A DNA stretch of 64,000 bases from WHTX01 sp038255145 (GTDB taxonomy: Bacteria; Actinomycetota; Acidimicrobiia; Acidimicrobiales; CAIXPF01). Each line of letters starts with the position of its first letter. Position 1 is the stretch's first letter. The DNA is taken from contig JBBSLP010000026.1 of the NCBI GenBank assembly GCA_038255145.1, forward strand, positions 3,967 through 67,966, given 5' to 3'. The notes under the pieces were generated by a model. The model saw nothing but the letters and a program-made list of their open reading frames with translations, made no database searches and was not told the DNA's origin. The translations under genes were made by a program, and so were the position numbers. Shown here in pieces: positions 21,468-30,040 of this stretch.

Positions 21468-22766
21468 GTGACGACGGTGGATGTCGACCCTCGCTCCCTG
21501 CTGGCCTTCATCGACGCCTCGCCGACGCCCTACCACGCCTGCGCCACCGCGGCGGCCCGACTGGAGGCGGCCGGCTTCCGGGCCGTGGACCAGGCCGGGC
21601 GGCTGGCCGGTCCCGGGGCCTGGTACCTGGTGCGGGGTGGGTCGCTGGTGGCCTGGTTGGCGCCGCCCACCGTCGATCCCGAGCGCCTGTCGTTCCGGCT
21701 GGTGGGAGCGCACACCGACAGTCCCAACCTGCGGGTGAAGCCCAACCCCGAGGTGACCAGGGCCGGACTGCGCCAGCTCGGCGTCGAGGTCTACGGCGGT
21801 CCCCTGCTCAACTCGTGGCTCGACCGCGACCTGGGCCTGGCCGGGCGGGTGGGGGTGCTGCGCGACGGCCGGGTCGAGCTGCTGCTGTTCGACATCGACC
21901 GGCCCGTGCTGCGGGTCCCCCAGCTGGCCATCCACCTCGACCGTGACATCAACGACAAGGGACTGCTGCTGAACCGCCAGCAGCACCTGGCTCCGTTCTG
22001 GGCCACCGAGGCGTTGGGCGACGCCGCCGGACTGGTCACCGTGCTGGCCGCCGAGGTGGGGGTGGAGCCCGCTGACGTCGTCAGCTGGGACGCCATGGTC
22101 CATCCCGTCGAGCCGTCGCGCCTGGTGGGCCTGACCGAGGAGTTCGTGTCCGCCCCCCGCATCGACAACCAGCTGTCGTGCTGGGCCGCGACCTCGGCGC
22201 TGTGTGCCCACGCCGGGGACGACGACGCCGACCGGGATGTGGTCGACGTGCTGGTGCTCTTCGACCACGAGGAGGTGGGCTCGACATCGGACCGGGGGGC
22301 CAGCGGTGCCTTCCTGAGCTCGGTGCTCGAGCGCATCGCCGCGTCGTGCGGGGTCGACCGCACGGGCTACCTGGCCGCGGTGGCCGCCTCGAGCTGCGTG
22401 TCGTCGGACTGCGCCCACGCCACCAACCCCAACTACGTCGACCGCCACGAGCCCCAGCACCAGATCGCCCTCAACGCCGGGCCCGTGCTCAAGGTGAACA
22501 GCAACCTGCGCTACGCCACCGACGCGGGGACCGCAGCCCGGTTCGAAGCGGCATGCCGACGGGCCGACGTGCCCCTGCAGCGCTTCGTGAACCGCACCGA
22601 CCTGGCCTGCGGGTCGACCATCGGTCCGTTGACCGCGGCCGCCCTGGGCATCGCCACCGTCGATGTCGGCGCCCCTCAGCTGGCCATGCACTCGGCCCGG
22701 GAGCTGTGCGGTTCGGCCGATCCCGGCTACCTGGCCCGGGCCCTGTACGAGTACTGGCGGGGCTGA
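21468..22766 (+). CDS. M18 family aminopeptidase
   Basis: 432-residue zinc aminopeptidase of the M18 (aspartyl aminopeptidase-like, ApeB) family, cytosolic. Visible metal and catalytic motifs are GAHTDSPNLRVKP, the FDHEEVGSTSDRGASG block with the Glu-Glu pair, a middle IDNQLSCWA with a metal-bridging Asp, and PQLAMHSARE with the last His. The pattern HATNPNYVDRHEP is also family-typical. It likely removes N-terminal residues from peptides. Divergent from the Mau-like operon; the gap is only 62 bases and both promoters look leaderless. Confidence 0.93.
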   Translation: MTTVDVDPRSLLAFIDASPTPYHACATAAARLEAAGFRAVDQAGRLAGPGAWYLVRGGSLVAWLAPPTVDPERLSFRLVGAHTDSPNLRVKPNPEVTRAGLRQLGVEVYGGPLLNSWLDRDLGLAGRVGVLRDGRVELLLFDIDRPVLRVPQLAIHLDRDINDKGLLLNRQQHLAPFWATEALGDAAGLVTVLAAEVGVEPADVVSWDAMVHPVEPSRLVGLTEEFVSAPRIDNQLSCWAATSALCAHAGDDDADRDVVDVLVLFDHEEVGSTSDRGASGAFLSSVLERIAASCGVDRTGYLAAVAASSCVSSDCAHATNPNYVDRHEPQHQIALNAGPVLKVNSNLRYATDAGTAARFEAACRRADVPLQRFVNRTDLACGSTIGPLTAAALGIATVDVGAPQLAMHSARELCGSADPGYLARALYEYWRG

Positions 22767-23254
22767 CCTGGCCCGCCGGGCGACCCGCGGTTCGGCCCCG
22801 ATCGTGGAGGCCAGCGTGACCGGAGCGACCTCGATCGAGCTGTGACCGTTCGGCCGAATCGATATCGAATCGGCCGACGTGACGACCACGGACCGTGATG
22901 GCGCGAGCCGATGGGTGGGTTTCGGCCGGCGCGTTCCTGCCCGCTGAGCGGGCAACATCGCACCGAGAAACAACGCCGAAGGCGATGGGCCGCTTCAGGC
23001 CGCGCCAAGAGCCGCGCCGGCGCGACCGCACCGCGGCCAATCGGCCCATTCGGACGGCGGGGGCCCTCCCCCACACTGACCCGTGCAACACGGTCCCTGG
23101 CGGGAACCAGGGTTGCCGGTAGCGGGGTGTCGTCTGGCGGACGGCCGTGTCCCGCACCGGCAACCCACCCGTCAGCTCGGTGGCCTCCGACGCCGCCCAC
23201 CGGCTGGAACCGTGCCGCCGACCAGCGCCGCCGAACGGTGTGTGGGGTTGGTGA
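22767..23254. other. Intergenic stretch of 488 bases
   Basis: No convincing gene. Contains a 28-bp compound dyad (22850-22877) and a small hairpin GCCCGCTGAGCGGGC (22939-22953). The upstream end of a secreted-protein gene should lie here but no signal peptide is readable in any frame. Confidence 0.5.
22850..22877. promoter_or_regulatory. 28-bp compound dyad, possible operator
   Basis: TCGGCCGA, A, TCGATATCGA, A, TCGGCCGA. Each of the three blocks is itself a perfect palindrome, and the whole is a palindrome except for the two single A positions. It lies 84 bases after the aminopeptidase stop. Confidence 0.45.
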
Positions 23255-23857
23255 CGAAGGCGCTGTACCACGACCGAGTCGAAGACGCCGTCGACCACGG
23301 GCCGACCGTCCCCGTCGACCACGGCGGCACCATCGACGACGGCCCCCGCCACCACGTCCGCCACGGCCGCGCCGACCACCACGGCGGCGGCCAAGCCCGG
23401 CACCAGGCAGAACCCCATCCGCCTGGGCCAGCCCGGGGTGCTGAAGAACGCCGAGGACGGGGACTTCACCGTCACCGTCACCGTCAGCTCGGTCGAGCTC
23501 GACGCCACCGCCTCGGTGTTGGCCACCAACATGTTCAACGACCCGCCGGCCGAGGGCATGGCCTACGCCGTCGTCGGCCTGACCCTGACCTACGCCGGGG
23601 GCACGGGCAAGCAGTCAGCCACCACGTTCGACCTGGGCACCTCGGTGTTCAGCCAGGCCGGCGTCGAGCACAACGGCACGGCCAACGCCACCGTGGCCCC
23701 CGAGCCCCGACTGCTGGAGTTCGGCGAGATGCTGGCCGGGGCCACCGTCACCGGCAACGAGGTCTTCGACTACGAGGTGGGCACCACGCCCCTGCTGCGG
23801 GTCGAGGAGTCTTTCTGCTTCTCCAACTGCGACGAGCTCTGGTTCGCCCTGCGCTGA
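23255..23857 (+). pseudogene. N-terminally eroded secreted protein (DUF4352-like)
   Basis: The open frame after an in-frame TGA (23252-23254) begins RRCTTTESKTPSTT, continues as a Thr/Pro/Ala linker, then GTRQNPIRLGQPG and a beta domain ending EESFCFSNCDELWFALR. Cys-Thr-rich-linker-GTRxNP order is typical of actinobacterial lipoproteins with a DUF4352-like domain. The signal peptide is missing: the only usual start codon left is GTG 23438, after the linker and without a signal sequence. The 3' half (from 23615) is overlapped antisense by the aminotransferase frame. A frameshift upstream or genuine decay are both possible. Confidence 0.55.
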
Positions 23858-25069
23858 GCCGACCACCACCGCAGGCGTGGCGCTGCTGAGGGTCAGCCCG
23901 AACTGAGCGGCCAGGCGCTCGAGCGCCCGGTCCAGGGTCTCCTGGCGCTTGCAGAAGCACAGGCGGATGACGTCGGTCGGCCCACCCTGGTCGTAGAAGG
24001 CCGACACGGGGATGGCGGCCACCCCCACCTCGCTGACCAGCCAGCGGCAGAAGGCCACGTCGTCGCCGTCGAAGCCCAGCGGGCCCACGTCGACGTTGAC
24101 GAAGTAGGTGCCCTCACAGGCCAGCGTGGTCAGGCCCAGGCCGGTCAGGCCGCCCACCAGGGTGTCGCGCCGGGCGGCCATGAGCGCGGTCAGCCCGGAG
24201 AAGTAGCTGTCGTCCTTGCCCAGCCCGTAGGCCACGGCGTGCTGCAGGTTGGGCGGGGTCGTGTAGACGAGGAACTGGTGGGCCCGCACGATGGGCGCCA
24301 GCAGGGCGGGAGCTGCGGTGATGTAGCCCACCTTCCACCCCGTCAACGAGAACGTCTTGCCCGCCGAGCCGATCTTCACGCACCGGTCCCGCATGCCCGG
24401 CAACGTCATCAGCGGGATGTGGGCCCGACCGTCGTAGACGAGGTGCTCGTACACCTCGTCGCAGACCACGTAGGCGTCGAACTCCTGGGCCAGGGCCGCC
24501 ACCTGCTCGAGCTCGGACCGGGTCCACACCTTGGCCGCAGGGTTGAGGGGGTCGTTGACGAGCACGGCCTTGGTCCTCGACGAGAACGCGGCCCGCAACT
24601 CGTCGGGGTCGAAGGTCCACGAGCTGGGCGCGCCCTCGGGGGCGGGGCGCAGGTCGACGAAGCGGGCCACCCCACCGCCACGGCGGATCATGGGCAGGTA
24701 GCAGTCGTAGAGGGGCTGGAAGACGACGACCTCGTCGCCCGGCTCGACCAGGGCCAGCAGCGTCGCCCCCAGGGCCTCGGTCGCCCCCGACGTGACCAGC
24801 ACCTCGGTCTTCCAGTCCACGTCGAGGTCGTAGAAGCGCCCGGCGTGGGCGGCCACGGCCTGGCGCAGGTCGGGCACCCCCATCATGGACGGGTACTGGT
24901 TCGACCCCTCCAACAGGCCCTTGGCCGCTACCTCGAGCACATCAGGGGGGAAGCCCTCGTCGGGGAACCCCTGGCCCAGGTTCACCGCGCCGTGCTCGTC
25001 GGCCAGGCGGGACATGACCTCGAAGATGGTGGTACCGAGACCGGAAAGGACGGCGTTGGCGGGCTTCAC
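23615..25069 (-). CDS. PLP aminotransferase (class I/II) with read-through C-terminus
   Basis: 484-residue frame. Residues 1 to about 392 are a complete fold type I aminotransferase of the kynurenine/methionine aminotransferase group: NLGQGFPDEGFPP, TSGATEALGATL, YDCYLP, NDPLNPAAKVW, VCDEVYEHLVYDG, the PLP-lysine motif SAGKTFSLTGWKVGY, and RLCFCKRQETLDRALERL. The family normally stops around AAQFG; here the frame runs on for about 90 residues antisense to the eroded gene at 23255-23857. A TGA sits out of frame directly after that normal end (TTCGGGCTGA), so a small indel probably removed the stop. GTG 25069 follows a GGGGGG ribosome site. Confidence 0.85.
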   Translation of the reverse strand: MKPANAVLSGLGTTIFEVMSRLADEHGAVNLGQGFPDEGFPPDVLEVAAKGLLEGSNQYPSMMGVPDLRQAVAAHAGRFYDLDVDWKTEVLVTSGATEALGATLLALVEPGDEVVVFQPLYDCYLPMIRRGGGVARFVDLRPAPEGAPSSWTFDPDELRAAFSSRTKAVLVNDPLNPAAKVWTRSELEQVAALAQEFDAYVVCDEVYEHLVYDGRAHIPLMTLPGMRDRCVKIGSAGKTFSLTGWKVGYITAAPALLAPIVRAHQFLVYTTPPNLQHAVAYGLGKDDSYFSGLTALMAARRDTLVGGLTGLGLTTLACEGTYFVNVDVGPLGFDGDDVAFCRWLVSEVGVAAIPVSAFYDQGGPTDVIRLCFCKRQETLDRALERLAAQFGLTLSSATPAVVVGSAQGEPELVAVGEAERLLDPQQGRGAHLVVEDLVAGDGGPGQHLAELQQSGLGGHGGVGRAVVLDAGLAEHRGAQVERGG

Positions 25070-25568
25070 GACCCCCCAGTACACCCCTTCGGACCCCCCG
25101 GGCGCACGCTGGTCGACACCACGATGACCGACACGGGAAGAAATCTCCGCACACCGTGCAATCTCGAGCCGAGCCCGTCGTTGAACGTGGTGTCCGGCGG
25201 GATCCTGGCGCCGGCGGAGGGGGCAACCCCCCGCCGGGACCCAGGGAGAACGTGGTGCAGGGAGCCCGGCGGGGCCACCCGGCCGTACGGATCGGTAGCC
25301 GATGTGTAAAGATCTCATCGGGAAGTGGCCCAGGATTGCGGAATCCCTGGGTGCATTGCGGAATGCATGCGGTGGCCGGTCAGGCGGACCTACGGCCACC
25401 ATCGATTGGCGGAATTGTACGGCGGAGACCGTGGGGCCAGGGAGGTTGCGGAACCTCCCCGGCTCCACGGGCCTCATCGCGTCCGGACCGGGTACGCCCT
25501 GCTCCGAGGGCCTGTTCCCGATGCCGGGTCCCGCGGGCGGGCCCAGAGGACGGGTCCAGAGGACGGGC
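25070..25568. other. Structured 499-base intergenic region
   Basis: No gene is supported. It lies upstream of the aminotransferase and downstream of the oxidoreductase. It holds the hairpin array at 25329-25470, another 8-bp hairpin GGTGGCCG/CGGCCACC (25371-25400), a TAAAGAT sequence at 25307-25313 on the plus strand, and a 13-base direct repeat (CCAGAGGACGGG) near 25542-25566. Confidence 0.5.
25329..25470. repeat. Array of four hairpins sharing the loop TTGCGGAA
   Basis: Four inverted repeats have different stems but the same loop core: 25329-25351 (CCCAGGATT-GCGG-AATCC, one bulged C, TGGG), 25352-25367 (TGCATT-GCGG-AATGCA), 25403-25417 (CGATT-GGCGG-AATTG, one G-T pair) and 25440-25459 (GGGAGGTT-GCGG-AACCTCCC). 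The last is extended by a further 10-bp stem to 25429-25470. Stems vary in compensating fashion while GCGG stays fixed, as in protein-binding RNA hairpins or operator repeats. Centres are about 20, 50 and 40 bases apart. Confidence 0.65.
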
Positions 25569-26609
25569 TCAGAGGTCGACGGCCATGCCGCCGGCCCCCG
25601 CCGAGCGGTAGACGGCGTCGACCAGCCGGTGGGCCCTCAGGGCCACGGTGAAGTCGGGTGTGGCCGGTGAACCGGACAGGACCGCAGCCACGAAGTCGGC
25701 GTCGGGGTTGACCGGCCGGGCGACATCGAGCCGGTCGAGCTCAGCGGCGGAGGCGGCCAGGTCGGCCCACACCTGGGGCCTGCCCGTCTCGGTCTCGGCC
25801 CCCACCACCTCACCCATGTTGCCCTCGGCCCAGAACCGCCCCCGCTCGCACAGCACCTCGAGGTGCCGGCTCGACAGCCGCCCGGCCAGGTCGTGCCACA
25901 CCGACGTGAGCACCCCGGTGCCCCCCGAAGCCAGGGGGAAGGCCACGGCGACGGAGTCCTCGATGCCGTCGAGCCCGTGCAGGTTGCCCACCCGGGCCGA
26001 CACCCCCGACACGGGGCCGAGCAGCCACTCGAGCAGGTCGACGTCGTGGATGGAGTGCTCGAGCAGGGTGCCCGATCCGGCCCGATGGCGGTCGGCCCGC
26101 CACGTCGACCCGTAGTAGCCGCCCACGGGCAGCTCCTGGTCGTCGCGGAAGGTCACGCTGGCCACCCGGCCCACCTCGGGGCGGCCGACGAGGTGACGCA
26201 GCAGGGCGAAGCCGGTGGACGAGCGCAGCACCAGCCCCACCTGGTTGACCACCCCCGCCGCGGCCACCGCCGTGGTCATGGCCTCGGCCCCGGCCAGGTC
26301 GGTGGCCAGGGGCTTCTCGCAGAAGACGGCCAGGCCCCTCGCCGCCGCGGCCGACACCGCGGCGGCGTGCTCCGACGTCCACGTGCACACGTACACGGCC
26401 CGGCAGCGGTCGAGCACGGCCTCGGCGTCGTCGCCCACCGCGGCCCCGGTGGCGGCGGCGAAGGCGGCGGCCCGTTCGGCGTCGGGGTCGTGCACGGCCA
26501 CGATGGCCGCCGGTGCTCCGCTGCGTTGCAGGGAGGCGGCGTGGTAGCGGGCGATGAGGCCAGCACCCAGGAACCCCACCGGCAGCGTCGACCCCGCGTC
26601 GGTGGCCAC
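25569..26609 (-). CDS. Gfo/Idh/MocA family oxidoreductase
   Basis: 346-residue NAD(P)-dependent sugar-type oxidoreductase. The Rossmann motif is GFLGAGLIARYH near the N-terminus, and AVFCEKPLATDLAGAEAM holds the family EKP signature with its lysine; LEHSIHDVDLLEWLLGP is the conserved aspartate/histidine region before the C-terminal alpha/beta domain. The GTG start at 26609 lies 12 bases after the stop of the upstream glycosyltransferase, so the two form an operon, suggesting a role in making or modifying a sugar. The substrate is unknown. Confidence 0.9.
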   Translation of the reverse strand: MATDAGSTLPVGFLGAGLIARYHAASLQRSGAPAAIVAVHDPDAERAAAFAAATGAAVGDDAEAVLDRCRAVYVCTWTSEHAAAVSAAAARGLAVFCEKPLATDLAGAEAMTTAVAAAGVVNQVGLVLRSSTGFALLRHLVGRPEVGRVASVTFRDDQELPVGGYYGSTWRADRHRAGSGTLLEHSIHDVDLLEWLLGPVSGVSARVGNLHGLDGIEDSVAVAFPLASGGTGVLTSVWHDLAGRLSSRHLEVLCERGRFWAEGNMGEVVGAETETGRPQVWADLAASAAELDRLDVARPVNPDADFVAAVLSGSPATPDFTVALRAHRLVDAVYRSAGAGGMAVDL

Positions 26610-26621
26610 GACGGGTGCGGC

Positions 26622-27503
26622 TCAGCGCCCGTTGCGGGCGTCGACCACCCAGCTGGTCGACCCGACGAGGTCGGGCGAACCCTCACGCAGGTCGAGGTCG
26701 GGCCGGGCCACCGATGGACCGACGACCCGGACCGGAACGTTCGGTCGGGGCGGACGGACCCCAGGGCGGACGGCGCGCCAGGCCCGGGAACCCAGGTTGG
26801 AGTAGCGGGCGATGCAATAGAGGGCCCGAACCCCGTCCCGCCAGCCGATCTTCTTGCCCTCGGCATAGGTGCGGCCGGCGTAGGAGATGCCCACCTCGAA
26901 GATGCGGTAGTCGCCCTGGGCCAGCCGGGCCGTCACCTCGGGCTCGAAGCCGAACCGGTCCTCCCGCAGCTCGAGGCCCTGGATCACCTCACGGCGGAAG
27001 ACCTTGTAACAGGTCTCCATGTCGGTGAGGTTCAGGTTCGTCAGCATGTTCGACAGCGTCGTCAGCAACCGGTTGCCCACGTAGTGCCAGAAGTAGAGCA
27101 CCCGGTGGGCGCCACTGCTCATGAACCGAGAGCCGAAGACGACGTCGGCGGAGCCGTCGAGCAGGGGGGCCAACAGGATGGGGAAGTCGTCGGGGTCGTA
27201 CTCGAGGTCGGCGTCCTGGACGACCACGAACGGCGCCGTCGCCTCGGTGAAGCCGCGGCGCACCGCGGCGCCCTTGCCCTGGTTCTCCGGCTGGAGGAGG
27301 ACGCGGAGGCGGGGGTCGTCGAGCCCGGCCAGCACGTCGCGGGTACCGTCGATCGACCCGTCGTCGACCACGATGACCTCGTGGGTCGCCGGCGCAGCGA
27401 GGACGCGCTCGATCACGGCGGCCACCGAGCTGACCTCGTTGTAACAGGGGATCACCACCGACAGGCAGGCGATCCCGGCGTCCGTCCTCGGCGCTGCGCC
27501 CAC
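26622..27503 (-). CDS. GT2 family glycosyltransferase (DPM1-like)
   Basis: 293-residue inverting GT-A transferase. LSVVIPCYNE starts the fold, DDGS is at 47-50, the DxD metal motif is DAD (97-99), and METCYKVFRREVIQGL resembles dolichol-phosphate mannosyltransferase-like enzymes that load sugar onto a polyprenyl phosphate. No C-terminal membrane spans are present. GTG 27503 is chosen because TATCGT ends 6 bases ahead and the fold starts soon after; the frame is open far upstream but only as the shadow of the opposite-strand phosphoesterase. Followed by the Gfo/Idh gene. Confidence 0.88.
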   Translation of the reverse strand: MGAAPRTDAGIACLSVVIPCYNEVSSVAAVIERVLAAPATHEVIVVDDGSIDGTRDVLAGLDDPRLRVLLQPENQGKGAAVRRGFTEATAPFVVVQDADLEYDPDDFPILLAPLLDGSADVVFGSRFMSSGAHRVLYFWHYVGNRLLTTLSNMLTNLNLTDMETCYKVFRREVIQGLELREDRFGFEPEVTARLAQGDYRIFEVGISYAGRTYAEGKKIGWRDGVRALYCIARYSNLGSRAWRAVRPGVRPPRPNVPVRVVGPSVARPDLDLREGSPDLVGSTSWVVDARNGR

Positions 27504-27509
27504 CTGGGC

Positions 27510-27515
27510 ACGATA
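27510..27515 (-). promoter_or_regulatory. -10 box TATCGT for the glycosyltransferase operon
   Basis: On the minus strand TATCGT ends 6 bases before the GTG at 27503, arguing for a leaderless transcript and for this start. Confidence 0.45.
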
Positions 27516-27611
27516 GCTGCCGACACCCAGGGTGGTGGGGTTGGCGGCGGATCCAGCACGCGGCGACGCAGCGCTCACCGTCCGGGTCCCGCTACGCCAC
27601 GGCGACCCCGG

Positions 27612-27617
27612 TAGCGT
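27612..27617 (+). promoter_or_regulatory. -10 box TAGCGT, leaderless
   Basis: TAGCGT ends 7 bases before the ATG at 27625. Confidence 0.4.
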
Positions 27618-27624
27618 GCGCGCC

Positions 27625-28440
27625 ATGGCCCCCCGCGGCACGTGGCTGTGCGCCCACCTCAGCGATCCCCACGTGGTCACGGCCGGCGACGGGCCCGTGG
27701 TCGCGGGCCTCGACACCACCGCCACCCTCGAGGCCGCCGTGGCCACGGTGAACGCCCTCGACCCCCGACCCGACCTGGTGGTGCTGAGCGGTGACATCGT
27801 CAACGCCGGGCGTGGGGCCCAGTACGAGCGGGCCGCCACCGTGCTCGCCGGGTTGGTGCCCCCGCTGCGGATGGTGCCCGGCAACCACGACGACCGCGAC
27901 GGCCTGCGGCGGGCCTTCCCCGACCACGACCACCTGGGCACGACGGGCACCATCGACTGGGTGGTCGACGGCGCCGTGCGCGTCATCGGCCTCGACAGCC
28001 TGGTGCCGGGCTCGGCCGCCGGCGACCTGCACCCCGACCAGCTCGCCTTCCTCGACATCTCCCTGGCCGTGGCCCCCGCGACCCCCACCATCGTCGTCCT
28101 GCACCACCCGCCCTTCGCCACCGGCATCGACGCTCTCGACACCATCGCCCTGGCCGGGCCCGCCGCCCTGGCCCTGGCCGAGGTGGTGGGGCGCCATCCC
28201 CAGGTCGAACGGGTCGTGGCCGGCCACACCCACCGACCGGTGTCCCGCCGCTTCGCCGGCACCATCGCCGCCACCGTGCCCGGGGTGGCCCACGCCACCC
28301 TGGCCACCTTCGGCCCCGACGCACCCGCCCGCTGGGTGCTCGAGCCACCCGCCATCACCGTCTACGCCTGGGCCCCCGAGCTCGGCCTCGTCACCCACCA
28401 GCTGCCGGTGGGCACCTTCCCCAGCGGCCGCGCCGGCTGA
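27625..28440 (+). CDS. Metallophosphoesterase (Icc/CpdA-like)
   Basis: 271-residue cytosolic calcineurin-like phosphoesterase, class III cyclic nucleotide phosphodiesterase-like. The five metal motifs are in order: HLSDPHV, LSGDIVN, PGNHDD, LHHPPF and GHTHRP. ATG 27625 is preferred to 27532 because the phosphoesterase fold starts right after it and a TAGCGT box lies 7 bases ahead. Family members hydrolyse cAMP or phosphodiesters; which substrate is used here is not visible. Confidence 0.88.
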   Translation: MAPRGTWLCAHLSDPHVVTAGDGPVVAGLDTTATLEAAVATVNALDPRPDLVVLSGDIVNAGRGAQYERAATVLAGLVPPLRMVPGNHDDRDGLRRAFPDHDHLGTTGTIDWVVDGAVRVIGLDSLVPGSAAGDLHPDQLAFLDISLAVAPATPTIVVLHHPPFATGIDALDTIALAGPAALALAEVVGRHPQVERVVAGHTHRPVSRRFAGTIAATVPGVAHATLATFGPDAPARWVLEPPAITVYAWAPELGLVTHQLPVGTFPSGRAG

Positions 28441-28496
28441 CCCGTCCCGCCGAGGATCGCCGGCAAGTGTCGCCGGCGGGTGTCGCCGCCGACCGC

Positions 28497-28826
28497 TCAG
28501 GGGGCGGAGCTGCGGCCGACGAGCGCAGGGACGACCGGCGCCGCCGGGAGCAGGGTGCGGCCCGCGGGACCGTCACCGCGCACCAGCAGGGTCAGGGGGA
28601 TGACGACGAACGCGGTGACCAGGAGGGAGACCACGAAGGCCACCCGCAGGGGTACGCCACCGCTGGTGAGCAGACGTCGGGAACGGCCCGGGGCCCGTCG
28701 CCGCTGGGCGACGTCGGCCAGGCCCGACCCCACGCTGTGGGCTTCGAGGGAGTTGGGATCGAGGGTGGGTACGGTCAACGGGTCCGCCGGCGCTCGCACG
28801 TGCGGGACAACATCGCATGCCCCCAC
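28497..28826 (-). CDS. Small single-span membrane protein, unknown
   Basis: Up to 109 residues with one clear hydrophobic helix (FVVSLLVTAFVVIPLTLLV) preceded by arginines (QRRRAPGRSRRLL), giving an N-in topology and a short proline-rich external tail. No family recognised. The start is uncertain: GTG 28826 or a later GTG. Codon bias around the membrane segment is coding-like, so a real gene is more likely than not. Confidence 0.45.
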   Translation of the reverse strand: MGACDVVPHVRAPADPLTVPTLDPNSLEAHSVGSGLADVAQRRRAPGRSRRLLTSGGVPLRVAFVVSLLVTAFVVIPLTLLVRGDGPAGRTLLPAAPVVPALVGRSSAP

Positions 28827-28917
28827 CCCCGGTGACGAGAAGCAGGTTCACCCACGCCGTCAGGGAGATCAGGCCGGTGGGGGGACCGACCACGGGGTGA
28901 CGGCGGCGGGGCGTGCC

Positions 28918-28923
28918 TACCAT
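28918..28923 (+). promoter_or_regulatory. -10 box TACCAT, leaderless
   Basis: TACCAT ends 8 bases before the GTG at 28932. Confidence 0.42.
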
Positions 28924-28931
28924 CAGCCGCC

Positions 28932-29549
28932 GTGACCCGCGACGAGGCCCTGCGCAGCCTGGGACTGACCCCCGGGGCCTCGCCCGGCGACGTCCGCCGG
29001 GCCTTCCGGCGTGCTGCGCTGGCCGCCCACCCCGACCGACCCGACGCCCCCGCCGACGCCACCGCCCGCATGGCCGAACTGAACCAGGCCTACGCCGTGC
29101 TCGCCGGGAGCGGTGCCGGTGCCGGCGACCCGTCGGCGGGCGGAGCACCCCGCCATGCGGCCCCACCCGAGCCCCCGCCGGCACCCGCTGCGCCGGGCCC
29201 GGGCGCCGGCCCTGGGGACAGGTACGGGGACGACGACGAGTTCGGGGCCTGGGTGGACGCCGATGGCAGCCTGGTCATCGATGCTCCCACCGACCTGGCC
29301 TTCGAGGCCCTGCTCGAGGCGACCGACGGCCTGGGCGACACCACCTTCGTGGACCGCGACGGCGGTCTGCTCCAACTGATGGTCGAGCTGGTGCCGGGGC
29401 GGTTCTGCTCGGTCACCTTCACCCTGCAGGGGCGCATGTCGGGCACCGAGGTCTTCGCCACCGTCGACGCCATCGACGGCCGCCCCGTGCCCCCGCTCGA
29501 CGACTTCTTCGACGCCCTGGTGTCCAACCTGGGGCGCGGCGGGCACTGA
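28932..29549 (+). CDS. J-domain (DnaJ-like) protein
   Basis: 205 residues. An N-terminal J domain (about 1-60) has the invariant HPD at 33-35 (AAHPDRPD) within helix II-III, so it can stimulate a DnaK-type Hsp70. A Pro/Ala/Gly linker (about 65-98) follows, then an unknown acidic alpha/beta domain beginning DDEFGAWVDADGSLVID and ending DDFFDALVSNLG. It has no zinc finger or CTD domains of true DnaJ, so it is an accessory J protein. The GTG start fits a leaderless -10 box. Confidence 0.82.
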   Translation: MTRDEALRSLGLTPGASPGDVRRAFRRAALAAHPDRPDAPADATARMAELNQAYAVLAGSGAGAGDPSAGGAPRHAAPPEPPPAPAAPGPGAGPGDRYGDDDEFGAWVDADGSLVIDAPTDLAFEALLEATDGLGDTTFVDRDGGLLQLMVELVPGRFCSVTFTLQGRMSGTEVFATVDAIDGRPVPPLDDFFDALVSNLGRGGH

Positions 29550-29587
29550 AGCCAGCCAGGGTGCGGCGCCGGCCCGGCCCGCTCCAC

Positions 29588-29593
29588 TACGGT
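29588..29593 (+). promoter_or_regulatory. -10 box TACGGT, leaderless
   Basis: TACGGT ends 6 bases before the GTG at 29600 and decides that start. Confidence 0.45.
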
Positions 29594-29599
29594 CGCCTC

Positions 29600-29992
29600 G
29601 TGCTCACAGCCCGGGTGCGGCGCCTCTCCCCCGCCGAGGTCGAGGCCTACGACGTCGTGCCCCAGTGGGTGGCCGAACGGGCCGTCGTCATCAGGGTGCC
29701 CGTCCTGCCCCCGGGGGCCCTGGGCATGACCACGGGCCGGTTCGTGCTGCTGAAGCGGGACGAGCCCACCGATGGCTCGTCCACCCTCATCGCCCACGAG
29801 CTGGTCCACGTGCGCCAGTTCGCCCAGCAGGGACGTCTGCTGTTCGGGGCCCGCTACTTCAGCGCCTACCTGCGCCACCTGGTGCGGCTGCGCAGCCACC
29901 GGCAGGCCTACCTGGCCATCCCTGCCGAGGTGGAGGCGTACGCGTCCGCCCGCCGCTGGGCCACCCGCCACTCGGGGGACCCCCGCGACTGA
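29600..29992 (+). CDS. Small HExxH putative metal-binding protein
   Basis: 130 residues. The motif AHELVHVRQF (HExxH at 66-70) followed by QQGRLLFGARYFSAYL recalls DUF4157-like or other minimal zincin domains, with Glu residues in the C-terminal IPAEVEAYA that could complete the site. No signal peptide. Whether it is a protease is unknown. It follows the J-domain gene closely (50 bases) but has its own -10 box. Confidence 0.7.
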   Translation: MLTARVRRLSPAEVEAYDVVPQWVAERAVVIRVPVLPPGALGMTTGRFVLLKRDEPTDGSSTLIAHELVHVRQFAQQGRLLFGARYFSAYLRHLVRLRSHRQAYLAIPAEVEAYASARRWATRHSGDPRD

Positions 29993-30040
29993 CGCCGATG
30001 TCAACTAGGGTCCTGGGCCGCACGCGACGCGAGGAGCGAC

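Noticed and set aside
25301..25470. A CsrA-binding sponge RNA
   Set aside because: The exposed GCGGA loops are suggestive, but actinobacteria generally lack CsrA and no such gene is in the window; kept only as an analogy in the findings.
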